A stretch of DNA of 7,626 nt from contig JALTZH010000210.1 of assembly GCA_027051265.1 (NCBI GenBank), positions 1 to 7,626 on the forward strand, read 5' to 3'. The position numbers were made by a program, and so were the translations under genes. The DNA is from an archaeon. GTDB lineage: Archaea; Hydrothermarchaeota; Hydrothermarchaeia; JALTZZ01; JALUTC01. A model generated the notes under the pieces. That model did no database searches and had not been told where the DNA came from. It saw only the letters and a list, made by a program, of their open reading frames with translations. Shown piece by piece: positions 1-6,010 of the stretch. How positions within the stretch are numbered: the stretch's first letter is position 1; each line of letters opens with the position of its first letter.

Positions 1-2
1 GA

Positions 3-389
3 TATATATCCAGGATGAGCGGTGTTGCATATGTTCTTCCAATAGTTGGATGGTCATTTGTTTTTGCAGGTTTAGCAGGTATGGGTCTTCCTAGCTTAAG
101 CAGTTTTGTAGCAGAGTATCTCATATTAGTTGGAGTTATAAGTAAAAGTTTCTTGTTCGCATTACTAATAGGATTATCTATAGGTTTAACAACTGGATAT
201 ATTTCATGGTTTTTGCAAAGAGCGATCTTTAACCCAGTTAAAAAGGAGTTTATGAATATTAGAGAGACAATAAACATCTACGAAATATTGTCTCTAGCAA
301 TTTTATCTTTACTAATAATAGTATTTGGAATGTATCCAAAACCACTTTTCGAAATAATTCTTGAATACGTGGAGGTGATGTTACGATGA
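3..389 (+). CDS. nuoM: NuoM/FqoM-like proton-pumping subunit, C-terminal part (5' end outside window)
   Basis: This is the end of an antiporter-like membrane subunit of a complex I-type oxidoreductase, which pumps protons as quinone is reduced. The reading frame is open to the left edge (Tyr-Ile-Ser-Arg precede the first Met at 15), so that Met is internal and the gene is cut by the window. The start matches the family pattern where a Met-Ser/Gly-Gly segment precedes the TM11-TM12 region. The stretch GLPSLSSFVAEYLIL resembles the NuoM TM12 signature, and its Glu (residue 34 from the Met at 15) sits where NuoM carries its TM12 carboxylate. Hydrophobic helices continue to the C terminus. The stop overlaps the nuoN start by 4 bases (ATGA). 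A NuoL- or MrpD-type subunit is possible, but being directly before nuoN favours NuoM. Whether the electron donor is F420H2 (Fqo/Fpo) or something else cannot be seen here. Confidence 0.85.
   Translation, partial: YISRMSGVAYVLPIVGWSFVFAGLAGMGLPSLSSFVAEYLILVGVISKSFLFALLIGLSIGLTTGYISWFLQRAIFNPVKKEFMNIRETINIYEILSLAILSLLIIVFGMYPKPLFEIILEYVEVMLR
371..379 (+). promoter_or_regulatory. Strong Shine-Dalgarno site for nuoN
   Basis: GGAGGTGAT is a perfect 9-base complement to the conserved 3' end of archaeal 16S rRNA. It lies within the last codons of nuoM, 6 bases before the nuoN ATG at 386. It fixes that start and lets ribosomes load on nuoN from within the upstream gene. Most other genes in the window have no such site. 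Confidence 0.85.
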
Positions 390-1753
390 TCGAATACATA
401 CTACCTGAGATATTAATAGTAATTACCGCTATAATTGTATTACTTTTAGGTTTTTTAACAAGTAGAGAAATATACATAAAAGTAATTGGGTGCATAGGAA
501 TAGTATTAGCAACGATTTCATTACTATTGCTTAAACCAACAGATGAACTAATATTTGGTGGAATATATTCGTTTGATAAGTTTTCCAAAGTATTTAAATA
601 TATATTTCTTATATTAACATTATTCATTATAATAACTTCAAACACTAAAAGAAATTTGGGAGAATATTATTTCTTAATACTTATATCCCTATCGGGCATG
701 ATGTTCCTAGCATCTGCAAGAGATTTATTATTCTTGTATGTTGCATTAGAAACTGCAACGTTACCAACAATTGTTTTGGCATCGTTTTATAGAAATAGAA
801 TTGCAGCTGAAACAGGAATTAAATATTTTACTGTTGCAGCACTTTCTTCCGGATTATTACTCTTTGGAATTTCTCTAATATATGGGGCTACAGGAACGCT
901 AAATATATTCGAGATTTCAAAATCAAGCATAGATGAACTCGCAATTCTTGGAGGGATATTTATAATATCTGGTCTTGCTTTTAAGATGGCAATATTTCCA
1001 TTTCATATGTGGGTTCCAGATGTATATCAAGGTGCACCTACACCTATCTCAGCCTTTTTAGCAGCAGTAAGTAAAAAGATGGCATTCCTGGTTGCATTTC
1101 TGATATTTTATTTATCATTAGTTAAGTATATCTCATTATGGAATATAATATTCGCTCTCCTTGCAATTATTACTATGACGATAGGAAACTTAGCTGCTTT
1201 AGATCAAACGAACGTTAAAAGGTTATTAGCATACAGTAGCATTGGACATGCTGGATATCTACTAATAGGTTTAGCTGTAAAATCTCCTTTAGCAATAGTT
1301 GCAGCAATTCTTCATATAATTACGCATGGAGTTGCTAAAATTATTGTATTTATATCCTGCTTTAAAGTTGGAGAACATTTAGAGAATTATAAGGGATTAT
1401 ATAAAAAAGCACCAATTCTATCCATTGCCATTATTGTTTCTTTGTTATCGTTGATTGGAGTTCCACCTCTAGCAGGATTTTTCAGCAAACTATATCTGGT
1501 AATAGCAGCAGTTAGTGCAGGTATTATTGGAATAATTTTAGCAATAGCTTTGATAATAAACAGCGCCATTTCAATATTTTATTACGCAAAAATTATTTTA
1601 AACATAATATCTGAAACAAATGAAAAAAGAAAGGAAGATTATAACTTTGCAATACCATTAATTCTTCTTGCAATATTTCTAATAATATTTATTGCCTTAA
1701 TGCCATGGCTTATAGAACAATTATCCGATGCAGTTAAAATTTTTTCTCTTTGA
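386..1753 (+). CDS. nuoN: NADH/F420H2:quinone oxidoreductase-type subunit N
   Basis: This is a complete 455-residue antiporter-like membrane subunit of a complex I-type enzyme, of normal NuoN/FqoN/FpoN length with about 13-14 hydrophobic helices. The family's charged residues within helices are visible: Glu122 in YVALETATLP (TM5 Glu), Lys200 in GLAFKMAIFPFHMW (TM7 Lys), Lys220 in AVSKKMAF (TM8 Lys), Lys318 in THGVAKII, and Lys368 in GFFSKLY (TM12 Lys). PDVYQGAPTP is the most diagnostic NuoN motif. These residues form the proton path in known complex I structures. The start is set by the SD at 371-379 and the 4-base overlap with nuoM. The gene is the last of its operon, since the next gene is convergent; this resembles the L-M-N order of bacterial nuo, and the fpo-type extra subunit O is absent downstream. 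The partner (NADH, F420H2 or ferredoxin) cannot be told from this subunit. Confidence 0.95.
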   Translation: MIEYILPEILIVITAIIVLLLGFLTSREIYIKVIGCIGIVLATISLLLLKPTDELIFGGIYSFDKFSKVFKYIFLILTLFIIITSNTKRNLGEYYFLILISLSGMMFLASARDLLFLYVALETATLPTIVLASFYRNRIAAETGIKYFTVAALSSGLLLFGISLIYGATGTLNIFEISKSSIDELAILGGIFIISGLAFKMAIFPFHMWVPDVYQGAPTPISAFLAAVSKKMAFLVAFLIFYLSLVKYISLWNIIFALLAIITMTIGNLAALDQTNVKRLLAYSSIGHAGYLLIGLAVKSPLAIVAAILHIITHGVAKIIVFISCFKVGEHLENYKGLYKKAPILSIAIIVSLLSLIGVPPLAGFFSKLYLVIAAVSAGIIGIILAIALIINSAISIFYYAKIILNIISETNEKRKEDYNFAIPLILLAIFLIIFIALMPWLIEQLSDAVKIFSL

Positions 1754-1763
1754 TATTCTTTTG
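1740..1763 (+). terminator. Probable T-tract terminator of the nuo operon
   Basis: The last nuoN codons and following bases are T-rich, with a run of six T at 1740-1745, then TTT and TTTT tracts to 1762. No clear stem precedes them. Archaeal RNA polymerase stops at such intrinsic T-runs, and the position between two convergent genes (only 32 bases apart) fits. This is inferred from composition and context in an AT-rich genome. Confidence 0.35.
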
Positions 1764-1785
1764 AAAAATTCATCCCAAAAGTACT

Positions 1786-2817
1786 TCATATATAAACAAT
1801 AGGGGATAGATTAAACGTGAATATTATTAATAATATAAAAGTAATAATTCCAAGAATTTTCTCTTCACGACTTATGTCAGTGATGTCTTCGAGAGGGCCA
1901 CTGTTTTCCAATCTAGTTAAAAACAATATAAATATTGCCCAAATTAACCAACCTATCCAATAATATGAAAGTATTAATAATAAAATAAACATTAGAAAAT
2001 ACATTAATTTATATCTATTTTTTAATAAAGCTCTTATTATATGACCACCATCTAACTGTCCAATCGGAATTAGGTTTATAAAAGTAACGAACAATCCAAC
2101 CCATGCTGATACTAAAATTGGATGAGCTTCTATGTAATAGTTCTCAAGTCCTACAAGTTTATCGATCATAAAAGATATGAGAAGAGGAAGTTGTAAGTAA
2201 ATTCCAGAGATTATTTCTCCTGTTGCTACTTTAATTTCCGAAAGATATACTCCGATTGCCAAAAATATAATAGAAGTAACAAAGCTCATAATTGGCCCAG
2301 ATAATGAGATCATTAATAGATTAGAAGAATTCTTAGGCGGATGTTTCATTAAAATAACAGCTCCCAAAGTTCCAAGAGGAAAGATATGAGGTGGTAGGGG
2401 TATAAACATCGGTAGAGTAGATTCATTTCCTGTTTTTCTTGCACATATATAATGTCCTAACTCGTGCATTCCAAGAATTATTAGAAGGGAGATTGAAAAT
2501 AAGAGACCATCAAAAATACTATTACCCCACCATAAATATCCAGCATACGTGGTTGTAAAAAATGTTAATACGAATAAAATTGGTGCTAAATATTTTGGTA
2601 AAAATCTTTTTCTTTCTTCTATGAAATTTATATATATTCGATCGTTTTCTCTTCTAATTAATGGTATAAGACCTAAAGATCTAACCTCATCTATGAATCT
2701 ATCATAATCAACGTTTTCCTTAGGTATAACGTAAATCCTATCTTGGTTTTGTTTAAATTCAACTATTATAAAGTATTTGTTAACGATCTCTAATAATAAT
2801 ACATCTCTTGGAAGCAT
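1786..2817 (-). CDS. Site-2-type intramembrane zinc metalloprotease (M50 family)
   Basis: This is a membrane-embedded zinc protease of the S2P/M50 family, which cleaves transmembrane segments of substrate proteins. With the start chosen here it has 343 residues. A soluble N-terminal region of about 70 residues is followed by several hydrophobic helices. Zinc ligands are visible as HELGH (residues 118-122) and the second motif NLIPIGQLDGGH (about 248-259, Asp256). The segment between, with LGTLGAVI, resembles archaeal and plant EGY-type members. The frame stays open to a TTG at 2886 with an AGGATG SD-like site, giving 366 residues, but that would lengthen the overlap with the preceding DUF126 gene to 107 bases. 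The ATG at 2817 overlaps by 38 bases and has GGAG about 14 bases upstream, so I prefer it, with some doubt. Last gene of the minus-strand operon; its substrate is unknown. Confidence 0.9.
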   Translation of the reverse strand: MLPRDVLLLEIVNKYFIIVEFKQNQDRIYVIPKENVDYDRFIDEVRSLGLIPLIRRENDRIYINFIEERKRFLPKYLAPILFVLTFFTTTYAGYLWWGNSIFDGLLFSISLLIILGMHELGHYICARKTGNESTLPMFIPLPPHIFPLGTLGAVILMKHPPKNSSNLLMISLSGPIMSFVTSIIFLAIGVYLSEIKVATGEIISGIYLQLPLLISFMIDKLVGLENYYIEAHPILVSAWVGLFVTFINLIPIGQLDGGHIIRALLKNRYKLMYFLMFILLLILSYYWIGWLIWAIFILFLTRLENSGPLEDITDISREEKILGIITFILLIIFTFNLSPIVYI

Positions 2818-3178
2818 AAACTTCAGCTCTTCTCCTATTATATTTAATTGGAATATCGTTAACAATGAAAAGAGGTATCTTAGCAATTATACATCCTGTA
2901 ACCACAATCTCATCGGGTTTTTTTACCAGTATACAAGATGGAGATTTTTTCGATTTTTTTAGCTTATAAATCCAATAGCACCCAACACTAGAACCCTTCG
3001 AATGAGGTATATAAAGAATTTTATCGGTTACGATTTCACCATAGAGTTCGTTTTCTTTATCAACAATTCTACCAGTATTTATATCTATACCATAAAGAAA
3101 GGAGATGGGTTTTTTTGATATTAATAATTCTCCTAAAACATCACCCTTAACTATTGGAATAGCTTTAATTCTTATCAT
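2780..3178 (-). CDS. DUF126 / aconitase X swivel-domain protein, probable phosphomevalonate dehydratase small subunit
   Basis: This 132-residue protein matches the DUF126 (AcnX swivel) family in length and motif order: KGDVLGELLISKKPISF near the start, GIDINTGRIVD (about 30-40), LYGEIV (45-50), the Ser-containing loop KGSSVGCYWIYKL (61-73) and TGCIIAKIPL (94-103). In archaea this small subunit pairs with a DUF521 large subunit to dehydrate (R)-5-phosphomevalonate to trans-anhydromevalonate 5-phosphate, in the modified mevalonate pathway to isoprenoids. In this protein the usual Gly-Arg-Gly-Ser of the Ser loop reads Ser-Lys-Gly-Ser. The large subunit, often adjacent, is not in the window, so the substrate is inferred from archaeal context; other aconitase X enzymes act on hydroxyproline derivatives. 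The start overlaps the ahbB stop by 4 bases (ATGA), implying coupled translation. The 3' end overlaps the protease gene. Confidence 0.82.
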   Translation of the reverse strand: MIRIKAIPIVKGDVLGELLISKKPISFLYGIDINTGRIVDKENELYGEIVTDKILYIPHSKGSSVGCYWIYKLKKSKKSPSCILVKKPDEIVVTGCIIAKIPLFIVNDIPIKYNRRRAEVYASKRCIIIRDR

Positions 3179-3636
3179 AATTTTCTATATGTTTTTTTAT
3201 ATTCTTTTAAACTATATAAAATAACATAATCCTTTAATCCCGTTATTTTTTCCAGATGTTTTATTGTTTTTTCAACATCTTCCTTTGTTTTTCCATGAAT
3301 TACCGTATATATATTATATTCCCATTTTCCTTTAACTATCTCTCTTTCATAACAGTGTGAAAGATTTTCTAGTTCTATAAATTTTTTACAAACCGTTTCA
3401 ACAATATTTTCTGGAACTTTCCATGCTACCAATGCATTATACTTATAACCAAGCATCCTATGTCTGACGGAAGCTGATAATTTCCTAATAAGTCCTTTCT
3501 TTTTTAATTTTTTTATTCTTTCTATAACTTCCCTTTCCGAGATATTTAGGATTTTTGCAACATGTGCAAACGGTCGTTTAACTAAAGGAAAGTTATCCTG
3601 TAATATTTTCACGATTTTTTTATCAATTTCATCCAT
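3175..3636 (-). CDS. ahbB: Siroheme decarboxylase, AhbB-type subunit
   Basis: This 153-residue protein resembles Lrp/AsnC regulators in fold but carries the motifs of siroheme decarboxylase, which converts siroheme to 12,18-didecarboxysiroheme in the alternative heme pathway. Residues 1-55 form a winged-helix region containing FPLVKRPF (16-23). Then come RHRMLGYKYNALVAWKVP (58-75), HCYER (94-98), WEYNIYTVIHG (105-115) and LYSLKEYKK (140-148). HCYER plus the W-YN-YT-IHG segment point to the AhbB (beta) rather than the AhbA (alpha) subunit, which has a different middle region. AhbA and AhbB normally form a heterodimer and are often adjacent; no ahbA lies here. The gene begins 10 bases after the mqnC stop and its stop overlaps the DUF126 start, so it is inside the operon. 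No SD is visible. A DNA-binding regulator is the less likely alternative, given these motifs. Confidence 0.88.
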   Translation of the reverse strand: MDEIDKKIVKILQDNFPLVKRPFAHVAKILNISEREVIERIKKLKKKGLIRKLSASVRHRMLGYKYNALVAWKVPENIVETVCKKFIELENLSHCYEREIVKGKWEYNIYTVIHGKTKEDVEKTIKHLEKITGLKDYVILYSLKEYKKTYRKL

Positions 3637-3646
3637 AAAAAATATA

Positions 3647-4711
3647 TCAATAAATTTTTAAAATGTTGTAAAACGTATCTCTTTGGGCAGGGATTCTGTT
3701 TATAGACTTTATTATTCTTACAAAATCCTCTTCAAGTAATGTTTTCTTCTTATGACCAGTTGCTGTTATTACGTTTTCTTCTATGAGACTGCCTCCCAAA
3801 TCATTGGCACCATAAGATAAGGATAACAACGAAACATCTACACCACAGGTTAATATTGAAGATTGTATATTTTTAATAATTCCATGTAACATCATTCTAG
3901 CAACAGCAATTGTCTTTAGATATTCTAATGGTGATATTTCTCTCAATTTTAATTCAGTATTTCCAGACTTAAATGTCCATACAACGAAGGATGTAAAACC
4001 CTTTGTTTTCTCCTGTATTTCTCTTATTCTTAATATATGTTTAACTCGATCCTCTAACGATTCACCTAAACCTATTACCATAGTAGCACTTGTTTTTATT
4101 CCTAATTTATGAGCTTTTATAACAACTTCTTTCCATTTTTTAAAACCTATTTTTTTAGGAGAGATTTTTTTTCTAACATTATCAACGAGAATTTCAGCTC
4201 CTCCGCCAGGCATGCTTCTTAATCCTACGCTTTTTAATCTTTGTAAAACTTCTTCTATTGACATCCTAAAATTTCTTGAAAAGAACTCTATTTCAACCGG
4301 AGAAAAGGCGTGAACATTTACCTCAGGAAATTTCTCTTTTATTTTTTTTATTAATTCCTCATAATATTCGAAGGGAATTTCAGGATTCAATCCACCTTGA
4401 ATTAAAACCTGAGTTACGTTGAATTTTCTTGCATATTCTACTTTCTTAAGGATTTCCTCGATACTCAATACGTATGAATCTTTATCATCGATATCTCTGT
4501 AAAATGCACAGAATTTACATCTATTAATACATATATTTGTATAATTTATATTAGTATCAAGAATAAATGTAACTATATCTCCGACATCTTTTTTTCTTAG
4601 ATAATCGGCAACGAAGGATATTTTTGAAAGGTCATTACTTTTAAGTATTTCAACATAATCTTTTATGTTGAGGCTCTCGTTTTCTATAACTTTTTCAAAA
4701 ATATCTTTCAT
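3647..4711 (-). CDS. mqnC: Radical SAM cyclic dehypoxanthinyl futalosine synthase (MqnC-type)
   Basis: This 354-residue radical SAM enzyme binds its [4Fe-4S] cluster through C-x3-C-x2-C (Cys61, Cys65, Cys68 in NICINRCKFCAFYR). The family includes CofG, CofH, MqnE and MqnC. Features favouring MqnC are SMPGGGAEIL (166-175, where CofH has PGTAAEIL), ISPKK (183-187), the Trp-Thr-Phe of FVVWTFKSGNTEL (242-254) and the C-terminal IPAQRDTFY (340-348). MqnC cyclizes dehypoxanthine futalosine in the futalosine route to menaquinone, so the organism probably makes menaquinone. An oddity is GLGES (214-218) where many MqnC proteins have GHVET. The start codon overlaps the mch stop by 4 bases (ATGA). The remaining futalosine genes are not in the window. 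CofH, for the F420 deazaflavin, is the main alternative, and nearby mch would suit an F420 organism equally well. Confidence 0.85.
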   Translation of the reverse strand: MKDIFEKVIENESLNIKDYVEILKSNDLSKISFVADYLRKKDVGDIVTFILDTNINYTNICINRCKFCAFYRDIDDKDSYVLSIEEILKKVEYARKFNVTQVLIQGGLNPEIPFEYYEELIKKIKEKFPEVNVHAFSPVEIEFFSRNFRMSIEEVLQRLKSVGLRSMPGGGAEILVDNVRKKISPKKIGFKKWKEVVIKAHKLGIKTSATMVIGLGESLEDRVKHILRIREIQEKTKGFTSFVVWTFKSGNTELKLREISPLEYLKTIAVARMMLHGIIKNIQSSILTCGVDVSLLSLSYGANDLGGSLIEENVITATGHKKKTLLEEDFVRIIKSINRIPAQRDTFYNILKIY

Positions 4712-5610
4712 AAGATTTTTTTCAAAATATCAGTTCTAATTTCACCGTATTTCTTTCCGTTTAGGTAAATAATAGCCGGTGAGAATATCTCAGGATCAAT
4801 TTTATAGAAATCATATCCAGCTTTTTCATATATTTCTTTAAAACTCTTTCCGAAAAACTTGGATGATGAGGAAGGAATTCTTTCTCCATTTATTTCCTTT
4901 TTTGAAAACAAATATACAATACTACCATATATTAAAGCATCGTTACAAGCAATCATAGTACTAAATTCATCTTTCAATTCAATAGGTATTGGAACTATAC
5001 CATAGGCTGAATAGATGGAAGAAAAATCTATGTTTAGGAGTTCCATTTTAAATAAAGCTTGTTCAACAACTCTTGCCATTATTTGTATAATACCAGTTAA
5101 AGAATTCGTCCTTGCAAATAGTATGTAAAGATTTTCCGGATTTATTTTACAACTGTTGGAAATATATTCCGAAACCTTTTCATTTGGAGTTTTACTTGTT
5201 TCCAAGCATATCACTCCTATGTTTGATTCTTCCTTGTAATTTATTTTTTCAAAGGTTTTTTTTGGTTTTCTTGAAAGTATTCTTGCAGGTCCAGAACCTA
5301 AAGCTTGAAAATTATCAACCTTTATGTTCCATCCAGCTTTCTGAGATGCTAAGCAAGCGATGACGGGGTTGTTTATAGTCTCTTCCAATACTAAACAATT
5401 AATTCCAAAAAAGTTTTTAAACGAAATGTTTATTTTTGCCAATCCTCCAAGGGTTACTAACGAATATAATATCCCAGCTTCAATTGTTGCATCGTTAAAG
5501 TCAAGAACTTTTGTACCATTTTTTAGTTCGTAAAATTTTACGTTAAGTTCATCTTTTCTTCTAATAATTTCTTCAACGATTTTTAACGATTTCTCGTTCA
5601 AATTCAGCAT
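4708..5610 (-). CDS. mch: Methenyltetrahydromethanopterin cyclohydrolase
   Basis: This enzyme interconverts 5,10-methenyl-H4MPT and N5-formyl-H4MPT in the cytoplasmic C1 pathway of methanogens, methane oxidizers and Archaeoglobus-like sulfate reducers. It has 300 residues, slightly under the usual 315-320. Diagnostic stretches are PVIACLASQKAGW (82-94), ALGSGPARIL (103-112), ARVVEQALFKM (179-189), SAYGIVPIPI (201-210) and DFYKIDPEIFSPA (267-279). Arg180 and Glu183 appear to match the catalytic Arg and Glu of the family (Arg183/Glu186 in the characterized enzyme, from memory). The usual GRTNDA segment reads Ile-Ala-Cys-Asn-Asp-Ala (220-225), losing Gly, Arg and Thr, which is unusual. No SD is seen before the ATG; an A/T-rich element about 28 bases upstream could allow a leaderless start in addition to readthrough from yhbY, 42 bases away. 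The stop overlaps mqnC. Confidence 0.93.
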   Translation of the reverse strand: MLNLNEKSLKIVEEIIRRKDELNVKFYELKNGTKVLDFNDATIEAGILYSLVTLGGLAKINISFKNFFGINCLVLEETINNPVIACLASQKAGWNIKVDNFQALGSGPARILSRKPKKTFEKINYKEESNIGVICLETSKTPNEKVSEYISNSCKINPENLYILFARTNSLTGIIQIMARVVEQALFKMELLNIDFSSIYSAYGIVPIPIELKDEFSTMIACNDALIYGSIVYLFSKKEINGERIPSSSSKFFGKSFKEIYEKAGYDFYKIDPEIFSPAIIYLNGKKYGEIRTDILKKIL

Positions 5611-5652
5611 AAAAAATTAGTTGAAAAATTTGAAATTAAAATTTGTTAGGAT
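5611..5652 (-). promoter_or_regulatory. yhbY-mch spacer with possible internal promoter
   Basis: This 42-base spacer is almost wholly A/T and has no SD before mch. On the minus strand a TTTTAATTT element lies about 23-31 bases before the mch ATG, the spacing expected of a TATA box serving a leaderless transcript. In DNA this AT-rich such a match is weak evidence. Confidence 0.25.
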
Positions 5653-5940
5653 TTAATGCCGAAGTTTTGCAACTGTTATAGTTCTACCTCTTACATCAAC
5701 GATTAATAAATCGTTGATTCTTTTCTCCAGTTCACTACATGCTTCGTCAACAGTAACTGGAGCATTTTTTAACACTCTAATTTTTATTAACCTCTCACTT
5801 TTTAAGCGTCGGTTGAGTTCTTTTATAAATGCGTCGGTTATGCCTTTTTTTCCTATCTGAATTTTGGGTTTTATTGTTATTGATTTCCTCCTAAGTTCTA
5901 TTTTTAATTTTTTTATTCGTTTTTGTTGATCATCTTTCAT
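5653..5940 (-). CDS. yhbY: YhbY/CRM-domain RNA-binding protein
   Basis: This 95-residue basic protein is a stand-alone CRM domain, the small RNA-binding fold of bacterial YhbY, which associates with the large ribosomal subunit precursor, and of plant splicing factors. The diagnostic GxxG loop is GKKG (30-33), within KPKIQIGKKGITDAFIKEL (24-42), followed by a Lys/Arg-rich helix and IKIRVLKNAP (52-61). Full family length is present. The archaeal role is probably in ribosome assembly or RNA handling, but this is inferred from the family. It is the first gene of the minus-strand operon. There is no SD upstream, so a leaderless mRNA is likely. Grouping a ribosome-linked gene with mch and cofactor genes is a curious arrangement and might tie the operon to growth. 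Confidence 0.9.
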   Translation of the reverse strand: MKDDQQKRIKKLKIELRRKSITIKPKIQIGKKGITDAFIKELNRRLKSERLIKIRVLKNAPVTVDEACSELEKRINDLLIVDVRGRTITVAKLRH

Positions 5941-6010
5941 TAGATATTTAATAATTTTTTAAAGAGTTAAATTATAACTATATTTAACATAACATATGAG
6001 GTGATTTTTT
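5941..6010. promoter_or_regulatory. Divergent promoter region (yhbY operon / PH-SHOCT gene)
   Basis: This 70-base region lies between two divergent start codons. Plus strand: AAAGAGTTAAATTATA at 5961-5976 looks like a BRE followed by a TATA box; a start site about 26 bases on would give a short leader carrying the SD at 5998-6005. Minus strand: A/T-rich TATA-like runs (TATAATTTAA at 5977-5968, TTTAAAA at about 5962-5956) could drive the yhbY operon, with no SD and so a leaderless or near-leaderless transcript. The two sets overlap, so shared or competing promoter use is possible. Confidence 0.45.
5998..6005 (+). promoter_or_regulatory. Strong Shine-Dalgarno site for the PH/SHOCT gene
   Basis: GAGGTGAT, a perfect 8-base anti-16S match, stands 5 bases before the ATG at 6011 and fixes that start. 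Together with the nuoN site it shows that SD initiation is used selectively in this genome. Confidence 0.85.

Noticed and set aside
259-645. Minus-strand reading frame across the nuoM-nuoN junction
   Set aside because: It lies wholly opposite two clear membrane protein genes and shows no family motif or start signal.
1387-1569. Minus-strand short frame inside nuoN
   Set aside because: Opposite-strand shadow of conserved nuoN helices.
2792-2802. TAA trinucleotide microrepeat
   Set aside because: It encodes consecutive Leu codons near the protease N terminus; too short to be a meaningful repeat.
2777-2962. Plus-strand short frame over the DUF126/protease overlap
   Set aside because: Antisense to two genes whose motifs are convincing; no SD or promoter.
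3175-3636. Lrp/AsnC-type transcription regulator
   Set aside because: The N-terminal helix-turn-helix suggests it, but the HCYER, W-YN-YT-IHG and terminal EYKK motifs are those of siroheme decarboxylases.
4140-4175. Clustered runs of T as possible terminators or slippage sites
   Set aside because: On the coding strand these are AAA-type Lys codons inside an intact mqnC frame, as expected in AT-rich DNA.
5112-5363. Plus-strand short frame inside mch
   Set aside because: Antisense shadow of the conserved Mch core, including the GSGPAR region.
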